Shown in pieces: positions 42,970-51,455 of a stretch of DNA of 64,000 nt. A model generated the notes under the pieces. It was not told the origin of the DNA and did not search any database. It saw only the letters and a program-made list of their open reading frames with translations. How positions within the stretch are numbered: the stretch's first letter is position 1; each line of letters opens with the position of its first letter. A program made the position numbers and the translations under genes. Source of the DNA: Gammaproteobacteria bacterium (GTDB lineage: Bacteria > Pseudomonadota > Gammaproteobacteria > Ga0077536). The stretch spans positions 42,571 through 106,570 of the forward strand of contig JADLGE010000033.1 in assembly GCA_020849475.1 (NCBI GenBank), written 5' to 3'.

Positions 42970-43776
42970 ATGCAGGAACTGCTCTACAACCACGACGCCG
43001 GCCTCATCACCGCCGCCCTCGCGGTCGGCATGCTGGCCGCGCTGGAACTCGGCTATCGCCTCGGCCGGCGGCGGGCGCTGGACACCCGCGAAGCGCTGCG
43101 CACCCAGATCAATTCCGTGCAGGCCTCGCTGCTCGGTCTGCTGGCCTTGATCATCGGCTTCACTTTTGCCGTGGCCTTGCAACATTACGACGCACGCAGC
43201 GCCGCGGTGGTCACCGAAGCGAATGCTCTCGGCACCACCTGGCTGCGTACATCACTGCTGGCCGAGCCCGAGCGCGGCGAGTTGCGCATGCTGTTGCGCC
43301 GCTATGTCGACATGCGCGTCGGTGAAGGTCATGAAGCCTTGTCTGAGAGCGCGCAACGCAGCGCGGCGCTCGCCGCTGCGAACCAATTGCATGCCGCACT
43401 GTGGCAAGCCGTGACGCGGCTGGTCTCCAAGGACAACAACCCCGTCACCAGCGGCCTGTTCGTCGCCGCGCTCAACGACAGCATCGATGCATTCGGCGCG
43501 CGTAACGCCCATCTTTCGCGGCCCGTTCCGGAAGTGGTGCTGTGGATCCTGTTCGCGACGTTTGGAGTGACCGCCGCCGTGCTCGGCTACAGCGCCGGCA
43601 TCGCGCGCCATCGCCCGCCACTCGCCAGCATGCTGCTGGTGGCGCTGATCGTGCTGGTGACCTATCTCATCATCGATCTCGATCGGCCGCGTCGCGGTCT
43701 CATCCAGATCAGCCAGACGCCGATGCTGGAGCTGCGCGCGAACATGCAGCTCGACGGCGCGGGCGCTGCGCATTGA
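42970..43776 (+). CDS. DUF4239 (bestrophin-like) membrane protein
   Basis: The 268-residue inner-membrane protein has four hydrophobic helices: about 10-30, 55-73, 190-212 and 217-235. The last is followed by IIDLDRPRRG, typical of DUF4239. The intervening region carries HYDARSAAVVTEANALGTTWLR, another family mark. The role of the family is unknown; a channel-like function has been proposed from weak bestrophin similarity. It shares direction and short spacing with the LLM oxidoreductase gene. Confidence 0.85.
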   Translation: MQELLYNHDAGLITAALAVGMLAALELGYRLGRRRALDTREALRTQINSVQASLLGLLALIIGFTFAVALQHYDARSAAVVTEANALGTTWLRTSLLAEPERGELRMLLRRYVDMRVGEGHEALSESAQRSAALAAANQLHAALWQAVTRLVSKDNNPVTSGLFVAALNDSIDAFGARNAHLSRPVPEVVLWILFATFGVTAAVLGYSAGIARHRPPLASMLLVALIVLVTYLIIDLDRPRRGLIQISQTPMLELRANMQLDGAGAAH

Positions 43777-43826
43777 CTGTCCGTGGCGCATTCACGGCTT
43801 TCGGCCGCTGCTGTCTCGTGCGCGCG

Positions 43827-43858
43827 TTCGAATGTCAGACTGAAGTCTGACATTCGAA
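43827..43858. repeat. Extended perfect family B palindrome (32 bases)
   Basis: The core GTCAGACT-GA-AGTCTGAC is extended on both sides by TTCGAAT and its complement, giving 15-base perfect arms with the GA centre. It lies 50 bases after the DUF4239 stop. Symmetry this long suggests selection for a hairpin or an inverted-dimer site. Confidence 0.8.
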
Positions 43859-43934
43859 AATGCCCCGTACGTCACCCTTGGCGCAAAAGGGGTGAATGAA
43901 TTCTCTCCGTCACCCAACTGCAGGAAACACAACC

Positions 43935-44414
43935 ATGACCGCCACCGACAGCCCGCGCCCGCCCTTGCCGCCGTTCGACCACGTCAGCGCGGCGCGCAAG
44001 GTGCGCCTTGCCGAAGACGCCTGGAACAGCCGCGACCCGGTGCGTGTGTCGCTGGCTTATACCCACGACAGCCAATGGCGGAACCGCGCTGAATTCGTCG
44101 TCGGGCGCGAGGCCATCGTGGCCTTTCTCGAGCGCAAATGGGCACGCGAACTCGACTACCGCCTGGTGAAGGAACTGTGGGCGTGCGACGGCGCGCGCAT
44201 CGCGGTGCGTTTTGCCTACGAATGGCATGACGACAGCGGCCAGTGGTTTCGCTCTTACGGCAACGAGAACTGGCAATTCAATGACGCGGGACTCATGCAG
44301 CGGCGCATCGCCAGCATCAACGATGCGCCGATAGACGCCGCCGCGCGATTGTTGCACTGGCCGAGTGGACGACGGCCGGACGAGCACCCGGGCCTGTCGG
44401 CCCTGTCACTGTAG
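43935..44414 (+). CDS. DUF1348 / NTF2-like protein
   Basis: A 159-residue SnoaL/NTF2-like small barrel with [42 protein letters not shown] and [14 protein letters not shown], all typical of DUF1348. The ATG at 43935 has AGGAAA 7 bases upstream; the ATG at 43896 would add 13 residues. The catalytic role is unknown. It is probably monocistronic. Confidence 0.88.
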   Translation: MTATDSPRPPLPPFDHVSAARKVRLAEDAWNSRDPVRVSLAYTHDSQWRNRAEFVVGREAIVAFLERKWARELDYRLVKELWACDGARIAVRFAYEWHDDSGQWFRSYGNENWQFNDAGLMQRRIASINDAPIDAAARLLHWPSGRRPDEHPGLSALSL

Positions 44415-44518
44415 CGAAAATCCCACGGCCGCTTGACCGGGATCATGCCCACCCCGCCGCGCAGCACCGAAGCTGCGCGTCACCCCACATCGAGCGCCGC
44501 CCAGCGATTGCTTCAAGC

Positions 44519-45181
44519 GTGAACACCCATACCGACAGGGATTTCGACCATCGCAGCGACCCCGCCTTTACGGCGCTGGCCGGCCGTTGCTTTGAGTGGG
44601 ACGATCTCGAACACCATCCTTGGCCTGCCGCGGGCCTGTGGCCGGACGGCACCATCGCCTATGTCAATCCGGCATGGTCGGTGTTTGCCCACCAGAACGG
44701 TGGCGGCATGGTGGTTGATCGCGAGTGGAGCCTCGGTGCGAATTACTTCAGCGCCATCACCGACACGCTGCGCCCGTTCTTCACTGACCTGTTGGCGAAT
44801 GCACCCACCACCCAGCAGTCACTCGCACCCTACACCCACGAATATGAATGCTCGAGCGCCGACGAATTCCGGCGCTTCGCGTTGCAGATTTTTGCCTTGC
44901 CGGACAAGCGCGGTTACATGCTGGTGCATTCCCTGCTGGTGGCGGCGCCGCACGATGTCAGCACCCATCCGATTTCAGATCCCGATATCAAGCACTACGA
45001 GACGGCCGACGGGGTCATCAAGCAATGCGCCCACTGCCGGCGCGTGGAACGGCGCAACCAGATCGTTCACTGGGACTGGGTGCCGGCCTGGGTCAAGCAT
45101 CCGCCCGCCAGTATCACCCACACCATCTGCGCGCTGTGCCACAGCTTCTATTACTCGCACCTGTCACGCCATCGCCATTGA
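44519..45181 (+). CDS. PAS-like domain protein with C-terminal paired CXXC motifs
   Basis: A 220-residue soluble protein with a PAS-like N-terminal half (GTIAYVNPAWSVFA) and a C-terminal CAHCRRVERRN and ICALCHSFYYSHL, which look like a zinc-binding ribbon of the kind seen at the end of some PAS sensor modules. It has no output domain, so it may be a stand-alone sensor or a partner of another regulator. The start is GTG at 44519, without a strong ribosome site. I do not recognise a named family. Confidence 0.65.
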   Translation: MNTHTDRDFDHRSDPAFTALAGRCFEWDDLEHHPWPAAGLWPDGTIAYVNPAWSVFAHQNGGGMVVDREWSLGANYFSAITDTLRPFFTDLLANAPTTQQSLAPYTHEYECSSADEFRRFALQIFALPDKRGYMLVHSLLVAAPHDVSTHPISDPDIKHYETADGVIKQCAHCRRVERRNQIVHWDWVPAWVKHPPASITHTICALCHSFYYSHLSRHRH

Positions 45182-45200
45182 GACGACGCGCCTACTTAAC

Positions 45201-46259
45201 TCAGGCCGCGCGCAGGCGCGCAATCATGCCGCGCAGAATGTCGGCGTCGTGTTCATTGCGCACCGGAATGCTGAACTCGACATTGCTGACCAGGCCGCCG
45301 TAACGGCGCGCCAGCAATTCGGCGACGCCGTCGTAGGTCGCCACGCAGGCGTACTCGTTCAGCACCTCATCGGAAATATGCCGAGGCATTTCCTCCCAGC
45401 GCTGCGCGCGCGAGAGGTGTTTCAGCTTATCGGCGAGATCGCCCAGGCCATGGGCGGCGAACGCCGCACGGTAGGCCGGCGTCGAGGCATAGAACGCGAC
45501 GCGCGCCCGCACATCGCGCACGCGCTCGGCGAGAGTCTGCTCATCGGGCGCCGTCGCGATCAGCGGTTTGATGCTGACCGCGAAGCCGTCGAGACTGCGA
45601 CCGCTGCGCGCCGCGCCAGCGCGTATCGCCGGCCACATCACTTCGCGGATGTAATGCGGCGTGCACACCGGATGCGGGCGCATGCCGTCGGCCACCTCGC
45701 CCGCCACCTGGCACATGTAGGCGTTGACCGCCGCCAGGTGGATGGGAATGTCGGGATGCGTTATCGGGCCCGGGTCGAACAACGGCACCGAGAGATTGAT
45801 GCGGTAATGCCGCCCTTCGAACTGCGGCTGCTGACCCTGCTGCCAGCCGGCCCACACCGCACGCACGGCCTGCACGTATTCACGCATCCACGGCCCTGGC
45901 GCCGACCACGCCATGCCATAGCGGCGCTCGATATGGGCGCGCACCTGGGTGCCGAGGCCCAGCGTGAAGCGCCCGCCCGACAGCTTCTGCAAGGTCCACG
46001 CGCTCATGGCGGTGACGCTCGGGCTGCGCGGAAAGGCGATGGCCACCGCCGTGCCTATGCCGAGCTTGGTGGTGGCCTGCGCGGCGAGCGCCATAACCAC
46101 GTAAGGGTCGTGCTTGGTTTCCTCGAACATGAGGTTGTCATAGCCCAAGGACTCCACCAGCCGCGCATCGGCCGCCACCGCGTGGATGTCGAAGGGTGTG
46201 CCGGGCTCGCGCAGGCCCGGGTCGACTTTGCCTAGCGGCAGCAGGGTTTCGAGTTTCAT
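45201..46259 (-). CDS. LLM-class F420-dependent oxidoreductase (copy 2, TIGR03617-like)
   Basis: A 352-residue luciferase-like protein with ARLVESLGYDNLMFEE, LGIGTAVAIAFPRSP and LSGGRFTLGLGTQVRAHIERRYG, the last being typical of the TIGR03617-type group. It is only distantly related to the copy at 42061 and longer. It converges with the PAS-like gene. The substrate is unknown; the family is often found in degradation loci. Confidence 0.9.
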   Translation of the reverse strand: MKLETLLPLGKVDPGLREPGTPFDIHAVAADARLVESLGYDNLMFEETKHDPYVVMALAAQATTKLGIGTAVAIAFPRSPSVTAMSAWTLQKLSGGRFTLGLGTQVRAHIERRYGMAWSAPGPWMREYVQAVRAVWAGWQQGQQPQFEGRHYRINLSVPLFDPGPITHPDIPIHLAAVNAYMCQVAGEVADGMRPHPVCTPHYIREVMWPAIRAGAARSGRSLDGFAVSIKPLIATAPDEQTLAERVRDVRARVAFYASTPAYRAAFAAHGLGDLADKLKHLSRAQRWEEMPRHISDEVLNEYACVATYDGVAELLARRYGGLVSNVEFSIPVRNEHDADILRGMIARLRAA

Positions 46260-46304
46260 TCGCTCGCTCGCGCCATTGTTTGACAGCGCGTCATGCTATC
46301 GAAT

Positions 46305-46322
46305 GTGCGAATGAATTCGCAC
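46305..46322. repeat. Family A palindrome
   Basis: A perfect GTGCGAAT-GA-ATTCGCAC followed by CTGC, in the 84-base divergent gap between the LLM and TRAP binding-protein genes. This is one of the few copies located upstream of genes on both sides, so a terminator role does not explain it. Confidence 0.8.
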
Positions 46323-46352
46323 CTGCCGGGGGGCTTGGGGATAATGGCCGCC

Positions 46353-47438
46353 ATGCGTTGGTTCCACTCCGTTCTCTGCTGCCTCATCCTGATCCTGTTC
46401 GGCGCCGCGCCGCGCGCCCACGCACTCGAACTGCGCATGCTGGTGTCGTGGGGCGAGAGTTATCCGGTGGTGTCGCAGATGGCCGAGCGCTTTGCGCGCA
46501 AAGTCGATGAAGCCTCGGGCGGCGAAGTGACTTTCGCCCTCACCGGGCCGGACAGCATTCCGGCCTTTGAACAATTGCAGCCGGTGTCTCTCGGTATTTT
46601 CGATCTCTTGTTCACCCATGGCGGCTTTCATCTCGACAGCACCGGCATCGGCCTGGCCCTGGACGCCATCGACGCCGACCCGGACACCCTGCACAGCTCG
46701 GGCATCTGGGACGCGGTCGATGCCGCCTATCAGAAGCGCGGCTTGAAGCTGCTCGCAATCCCAGTCGCCGCCAGCGGCTATCAAATCTTCCTGCGCGAGC
46801 CGCTCGCGCAAAGCTGCTCACTGGAAGGACGCACCATCCGCGCCGCGCCGAGCTACGAGCATCTGGTGGAAAGCCTCGGCGCGCGGCCGGTGTCGCTGCC
46901 CATCGCCGCCGTGCACGACGCCCTGCGCGACAAGACCGTGGATGGCGTGGCCTGGTCGACCATCGGCGCGGCGCAATTCAAATGGTATGAGGTCAATCGC
47001 TACATCATGCGCCCGACCTTTGGCGCCGCCAGCCATCTGCTGCTGATGAATCTCGACACCTGGCAGAACCTGCCACTCGATCTGCAGCGCCTGTTGCTCG
47101 AACAGGGCGCCAAGCTCGAACAGAAAGCGGTCACGCGCCTTAAGAAAGTGGCGGCGGCGGAGATGAACGACCTGAACGTGACCGGCATGCAGATCACGTC
47201 CTTGTGTCACAAGGGCGCGCGCCTGGTGAAGCGCGAATGGGCGCGCGGCATCTGGGATCTCGCCATCGACAGTTCCGGCAATGAAGTACGCGAGTTACAG
47301 GCGCTGGCCCTGAAAGCCGGTGTGACGCCACAGGTCGGCGAGACCAGCAAACCCGGCGCCGACGCGCCGCCCGATAACGCCCCGCCGGCCACCGCGTCCC
47401 AGCCGCCGCCGGCCCCTGCCGCGGAGAGCGCGCCGTGA
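46353..47438 (+). CDS. TRAP-type (DctP) periplasmic substrate-binding protein
   Basis: The 361-residue protein has a signal peptide (cleaved near AHA-LEL) and the DctP layout: RMLVSWGESYPVVSQMAERFARKVDEASGGEV, LEGRTIRAAPSYEHLVESLGARPV, and DGVAWSTIGAAQFKWYEV with an Arg-containing ligand region. It ends in an Ala/Pro-rich tail of about 40 residues. ATG at 46353 is chosen; ATG at 46344 adds three residues. No TRAP membrane subunits are adjacent; an RDD membrane gene follows with a GTGA overlap, so the protein may work with a transporter elsewhere or as a sensor. Confidence 0.85.
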   Translation: MRWFHSVLCCLILILFGAAPRAHALELRMLVSWGESYPVVSQMAERFARKVDEASGGEVTFALTGPDSIPAFEQLQPVSLGIFDLLFTHGGFHLDSTGIGLALDAIDADPDTLHSSGIWDAVDAAYQKRGLKLLAIPVAASGYQIFLREPLAQSCSLEGRTIRAAPSYEHLVESLGARPVSLPIAAVHDALRDKTVDGVAWSTIGAAQFKWYEVNRYIMRPTFGAASHLLLMNLDTWQNLPLDLQRLLLEQGAKLEQKAVTRLKKVAAAEMNDLNVTGMQITSLCHKGARLVKREWARGIWDLAIDSSGNEVRELQALALKAGVTPQVGETSKPGADAPPDNAPPATASQPPPAPAAESAP

Positions 47439-47923
47439 GCAGCACCCCGCCGCCCGTTTATGTGGGCTTTTTCATGCGCTGCGTGGCCAGCCTCATCGAC
47501 ACCGTGCTGGTCGCCGCCATCATCGTGCCTCTCGGCTGGTCGCAGTTCCAATCCGCTTTCCATCCCGGCCATCCGATCAGCATGCACAGCAATGGCCTGC
47601 TGAGTTTCCTCGTCAACTGGGTGCTGTTGCCGGCGGCGATAGTGCTGTTCTGGCGCTTCCGTGGCGGCACGCCGGGCAAGATGGCCATCGGCGCCGAGAT
47701 AGTGGATGCCGACAGCCTGGGCCCGCCGAGCAATCTGCAACTGGTGGTCCGCTACCTGGGCTACTTCATTTCGACCCTGATTTTCGGCCTCGGCTTTTTG
47801 TGGATAGCCTGGGATGCGCGCAAACAGGGCTGGCACGACAAGCTCGCACGCACGGTGGTGATCAGGCGGAGGGGTGTGAACGATTCCCGGCCCACCTCTT
47901 CTGTGGGTCAGACTGAAGTCTGA
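47435..47923 (+). CDS. RDD family membrane protein ending in a repeat
   Basis: A 162-residue protein with RDD marks: VGFFMRCVASLIDTVLV (Arg and Asp) and RGGTPGKMAIGAEIVD. Three hydrophobic helices are at about 13-32, 52-70 and 108-126. GTG start overlaps the TRAP gene stop in GTGA. The last residues (SVGQTEV) and the TGA stop are encoded by a family B palindrome, so the original C-terminus was probably changed when the repeat arrived. Confidence 0.85.
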   Translation: MSSTPPPVYVGFFMRCVASLIDTVLVAAIIVPLGWSQFQSAFHPGHPISMHSNGLLSFLVNWVLLPAAIVLFWRFRGGTPGKMAIGAEIVDADSLGPPSNLQLVVRYLGYFISTLIFGLGFLWIAWDARKQGWHDKLARTVVIRRRGVNDSRPTSSVGQTEV

Positions 47924-47930
47924 CCCACAG
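47901..47930. repeat. Family B palindrome overlapping the RDD gene stop (30 bases)
   Basis: CTGTGG and CCACAG extend the core GTCAGACT-GA-AGTCTGAC to 14-base perfect arms. The TGA stop of the RDD gene is at 47921-47923 inside the right arm. It lies before the convergent recQ gene. Confidence 0.8.
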
Positions 47931-47953
47931 GGACACAGCGGGCGACGCGCGCG

Positions 47954-49759
47954 CTACAGTTCGCCATTCAACAGCGCCAGAAACTCAGCGCCATAGCGTT
48001 CGAGCTTGGCCTGCCCGACGCCGGTGATGTTCAGCATCGCGGCCAGCGTGCTCGGGCGGCGCGTGGCCATTTCCTTCAAGGTGCGATCATGGAACACCAC
48101 GTAGGGCGGCACACCGTCGGCATCGGCCAGACGCTTGCGACAGGCGCGCAACGCATCCCATAGCGCTTCGTCTTCACGCGCCAGCGGCACATCGCTGGCG
48201 ACCGCGGTGGACTTGCGCTTGGGCATCTTCGCCACCGCGATGTCTTCGCGCAGGAACAGTCGCGTCTCGCCGCGCAAAAGTGCGCGCGCATCGGCTTCCA
48301 GGCGCAGCGCGCCGAAGCGCTCGACGTCGGCCACCAGCACGCCGCGCACCATCAGCTGGCGTAGCACCGACCGCCAGTGCAGCACGCTGTGCGCACTGCC
48401 GATGCCGAAAGTGCTGAGTGCGCTGTGCTGGTATTGGCGCATCTTGTCGTTGTCGACACCGCGCAGCACATCGATGACATGCGCCGCGCCAAAGCGCTGG
48501 CCGGTGCGGTACACGCAGGACAGAAGTTTCTGCGCATCCTCCGTGGCGTCGAAGGTGGCGGGCGGTTCCAGGCAGTTGTCGCAATTGCCGCAGGGCTCGC
48601 TGTGGGACTCGCCAAAATACTCGAGCAAGGGCAGACGCCGGCAGGTGGTCGCTTCGCACCAGCCGAGCAAGGCGTCGAGCTTGTGGCGCTCGACGCGCTT
48701 GTGCTCTTCGCTGGACGGCGATTCATCGACCATCTGGCGCAAGCGCACCACGTCCTGCAGGCCGTACACCATCCACGCCTCGGCCGCCTCACCATCGCGA
48801 CCGGCGCGGCCGGTTTCCTGGTAATAGGACTCGACGCTCTTCGGCAGGTCGAGATGCGCGACGAAACGCACATCGGGCTTGTCGATGCCCATGCCGAAAG
48901 CAATGGTCGCGACCATGATCAAACCGTCCTCGCGCAGAAAACGCGTCTGGTTGTCGGCGCGTGTGCGTGCGTCGAGGCCGGCGTGATAGGGCAGGGCATT
49001 GAAGCCCGCTGCGCACAAGGCCTCGGCGGTCTCTTCGACCTTGCGCCGGGTCATGCAGTAGACGATGCCGGCCTGACCGCGGAACTGGGCGAGAAAGCTT
49101 TCCAGTTGCGTGCGCGCATTGCCGCGCGCGCGCACCGTGTAGCGGATGTTGGGACGATCGAAGCCGCCGACGAACCAGTGCGGCGCATCGAGCGCGAGCC
49201 GCGCGGCGATGTCGGTGCGCGTACGCTCGTCGGCGGTGGCGGTGAGCGCCATGCGCGGCACGCCAGGAAAGTGTTCAGCGAGGGCGCCGAGTTCGAGGTA
49301 GTCCTGGCGGAAATCATGGCCCCATTGCGAGACGCAGTGGGCCTCGTCGATGGCGATGAGAGAGATGCTCGCCGTACTCAAGGCTTCCACCGTGCGCGGC
49401 TGCAGCACGCGCTCGGGCGCCACGTACAAAAGACGCAATTCGCCCTCACGCAAGCGTCGCGTCACGGCGGCCTGCTCGGCGCTGCTCATGCTGGAATTCA
49501 AACACGCCGCTGCCACCCCCAGGCGTTCCAGCGCCGCCACCTGGTCCTGCATGAGCGCGATGAGGGGCGAGACGACCAAGGCACAGCCGCCGGTCACGAG
49601 CGGCGGGATCTGGTAGCACAGCGACTTGCCGCCGCCGGTGGGCATCAGCACCACGCAATCAATACCGTTCAAGGCGCAGGCGATGGCATCGCCCTGGTGG
49701 CCACGAAAGGCGGAGTAACCGTAAGTGTCCTTGAGGACGGCAAGGGCGCGCTTCAGCAT
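47954..49759 (-). CDS. recQ: ATP-dependent DNA helicase RecQ
   Basis: A 601-residue 3'-5' helicase for recombination and repair. Walker A is [12 protein letters not shown], motif II is [14 protein letters not shown], and the zinc-binding region is [13 protein letters not shown]...CGNCDNC. A winged-helix RQC region and a C-terminal HRDC domain (ending LNGEL) follow. ATG at 49759 ([14 protein letters not shown]) is the normal start; an upstream extension to 49825 is unlikely. Divergent from an SDR gene. Confidence 0.96.
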   Translation of the reverse strand: MLKRALAVLKDTYGYSAFRGHQGDAIACALNGIDCVVLMPTGGGKSLCYQIPPLVTGGCALVVSPLIALMQDQVAALERLGVAAACLNSSMSSAEQAAVTRRLREGELRLLYVAPERVLQPRTVEALSTASISLIAIDEAHCVSQWGHDFRQDYLELGALAEHFPGVPRMALTATADERTRTDIAARLALDAPHWFVGGFDRPNIRYTVRARGNARTQLESFLAQFRGQAGIVYCMTRRKVEETAEALCAAGFNALPYHAGLDARTRADNQTRFLREDGLIMVATIAFGMGIDKPDVRFVAHLDLPKSVESYYQETGRAGRDGEAAEAWMVYGLQDVVRLRQMVDESPSSEEHKRVERHKLDALLGWCEATTCRRLPLLEYFGESHSEPCGNCDNCLEPPATFDATEDAQKLLSCVYRTGQRFGAAHVIDVLRGVDNDKMRQYQHSALSTFGIGSAHSVLHWRSVLRQLMVRGVLVADVERFGALRLEADARALLRGETRLFLREDIAVAKMPKRKSTAVASDVPLAREDEALWDALRACRKRLADADGVPPYVVFHDRTLKEMATRRPSTLAAMLNITGVGQAKLERYGAEFLALLNGEL

Positions 49760-49951
49760 GACGAGCGCGGAGCGAATGGCAAAATCATGTATCGGGCAGG
49801 AGCAGGAGCAAACATCGGCGCCCATGGTACACGCAGCGCCGGCGCGCGGGGATGCGCGAGCGCGCTCACAAGCGGATTTCGCGGTTCGCGCCGTGTCGGC
49901 TTCGATGGTTTAATCTCGTTACGACGTTCAACAGTCAGCCAGGGGATTTTC

Positions 49952-50719
49952 ATGCAACGTTTGAAAAACAAGGTCGCCGTGATCACCGGCGGCACCGGCG
50001 GTATCGGTCTCGCTTCCGCCAAACTCTTCGCCGCCGAAGGCGCGCAGGTGGTGCTGGTCGATCTGGACCAGGCGGCGCTCGATCGCGCGGTCGCGACCAT
50101 CGGCGCCGAGCGCGCCATGGGAGTGGCGGCCGACGTCACCAACCCAGCGCAGGTCGAAGGCTACATCCAGGCCACGCTGGCGAAACACGGCCGCCTCGAT
50201 GTGTTCTTCAACAATGCCGGCATCGAAGGTGCGGTGGGGCCGATAACGGATTATCCCGTCGAGGTGTTCGACAAGGTCATGGCCGTCAATGTGCGCGGCG
50301 TGTTCCTGGGTTTGAAATATGCCATTCCGGCCATGGCCAAAAGCGGCGGCGGCAGCATCGTCATCACCTCCTCACTCGGCGGCCTGCGTGGCGTGCCCAA
50401 GCTCGGCGCCTATATCGCCTCCAAGCACGCGGTGGTGGGCTTGATGAAATCCGCGGCGCTGGAATGCGCGGCACTCAAGATTCGCGTCAACACCATCAAT
50501 CCTTCGCCGATCGCGACGCGCATGATCGAATCGCTGGAAGCAGGCTACGCACCGGGCGCGACCGACATCGTGCGCAAGAAGATGGAAGCGGCCGTGCCGC
50601 TGCGGCGCTACGGCCAGCCCGAGGAAGTGGCGCATCTCGCGCTGTTCCTGGCGAGCGATGAAGCGGCCTACATCACCGGCAACAGCTATCCCATCGACGG
50701 CGGCATGTCGGCATCCTGA
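49952..50719 (+). CDS. Short-chain dehydrogenase/reductase (SDR)
   Basis: A classical 255-residue SDR: TGGTGGIG cofactor loop at about 12-19, Asp in VDLDQ favouring NAD(H), NNAG, catalytic Ser in SSLGG and YIASK. The ATG at 49952 has AGGGGA 5 bases upstream. A very long overlapping reading frame runs in from the recQ antisense strand and is not real upstream of this point. The substrate is unknown. A HIT gene follows after 10 bases. Confidence 0.93.
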   Translation: MQRLKNKVAVITGGTGGIGLASAKLFAAEGAQVVLVDLDQAALDRAVATIGAERAMGVAADVTNPAQVEGYIQATLAKHGRLDVFFNNAGIEGAVGPITDYPVEVFDKVMAVNVRGVFLGLKYAIPAMAKSGGGSIVITSSLGGLRGVPKLGAYIASKHAVVGLMKSAALECAALKIRVNTINPSPIATRMIESLEAGYAPGATDIVRKKMEAAVPLRRYGQPEEVAHLALFLASDEAAYITGNSYPIDGGMSAS

Positions 50720-50729
50720 GCACTGGCGC

Positions 50730-51167
50730 ATGACCGCAACCAAGGCTTCGCGCTTCGAACTCGCCGCACAGCTGCGCACCGACTGCCATGTGCTGGGCCG
50801 CCTGCCCTTGAGTCATGTGCTGTTGCTCGACAAGCGCGAAGTGCCGTGGTTCATCCTGGTGCCGGAAACCGGCGTCATCGAGCTGTGCGACCTCGATGAC
50901 ACAGAGCATGCACAGCTGCAGCGCGAAGTGAACGCGCTGTGCCGTTGCGTGCGCGCGCGGTTTCAGGTGACCAAGCTCAATGTCGCCGCCATCGGCAACA
51001 TCGTGTCTCAACTGCATGTGCACGTCATCGGCCGCCACCCGCAAGACCCGTGGTGGCCGCATGTCGCCTGGGGCCAGACTAGCGCCGGCGGCTATGCAGA
51101 CGCCGAAGTCAGCGCCATCGCGCAACGCGTGGCAGCTGAACTCGGCGCGGATTTTCAAAGCCTCTGA
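50730..51167 (+). CDS. HIT family protein
   Basis: A 145-residue nucleotide hydrolase/transferase-type protein. The HIT motif reads QLHVHVIGR: the first His of the usual His-x-His-x-His is Gln, while the central catalytic His and the last His are kept, as in a known proteobacterial subgroup. ATG at 50730 follows the SDR stop by 10 bases. It likely acts on an AMP-linked substrate. Confidence 0.88.
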   Translation: MTATKASRFELAAQLRTDCHVLGRLPLSHVLLLDKREVPWFILVPETGVIELCDLDDTEHAQLQREVNALCRCVRARFQVTKLNVAAIGNIVSQLHVHVIGRHPQDPWWPHVAWGQTSAGGYADAEVSAIAQRVAAELGADFQSL

Positions 51168-51180
51168 GGGTCAGCGCAGC

Positions 51181-51366
51181 ATGGGCGACGTCATTCCATT
51201 CCGGCCCGCGCCAAGGAAAAAGAAAGGCGAAGGCAAAACGCTGTGCAAGAGCGGTTTTCACAAATGGGCCATCGACCAGACCAAGCAGTTCGACGTCAAG
51301 CAAGGCAAGCTCGTGACCATCAAGCGCTGCGTGCGCTGTGGGGAGACGAGAACGGTGCTGGTGTGA
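51181..51366 (+). CDS. Small basic zinc-ribbon-like protein
   Basis: A 61-residue protein with CKSGFHKW and CVRCGETRTVLV, a Cys-His-Cys-Cys set that could hold one zinc ion, and a basic N-terminus (PRKKKGEGK). ATG at 51181 lies 13 bases after the HIT stop. Coupled spacing and the motif support a real gene. I do not recognise its family; nucleic-acid binding is possible. Confidence 0.65.
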   Translation: MGDVIPFRPAPRKKKGEGKTLCKSGFHKWAIDQTKQFDVKQGKLVTIKRCVRCGETRTVLV

Positions 51367-51408
51367 GAGCCGACAAACCGCGTCAGGGCTATGCCCTGGC
51401 GTCTGATT

Positions 51409-51440
51409 TTTGAATGTCAGACTGAAGTCTGACATTCAAA
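51409..51440. repeat. Extended perfect family B palindrome (32 bases)
   Basis: TTTGAAT and its complement extend the core to 15-base perfect arms with the GA centre. It sits between the small zinc protein and the convergent gcvP gene, ending 15 bases before the gcvP stop. Confidence 0.8.
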
Positions 51441-51455
51441 GCGCCATTACCCGCC

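Noticed and set aside
48377..50719. A 780-residue open frame running antisense to recQ and into the SDR gene
   Set aside because: Only the part from 49952 has a family match and a ribosome site. The upstream part is the complement of recQ.
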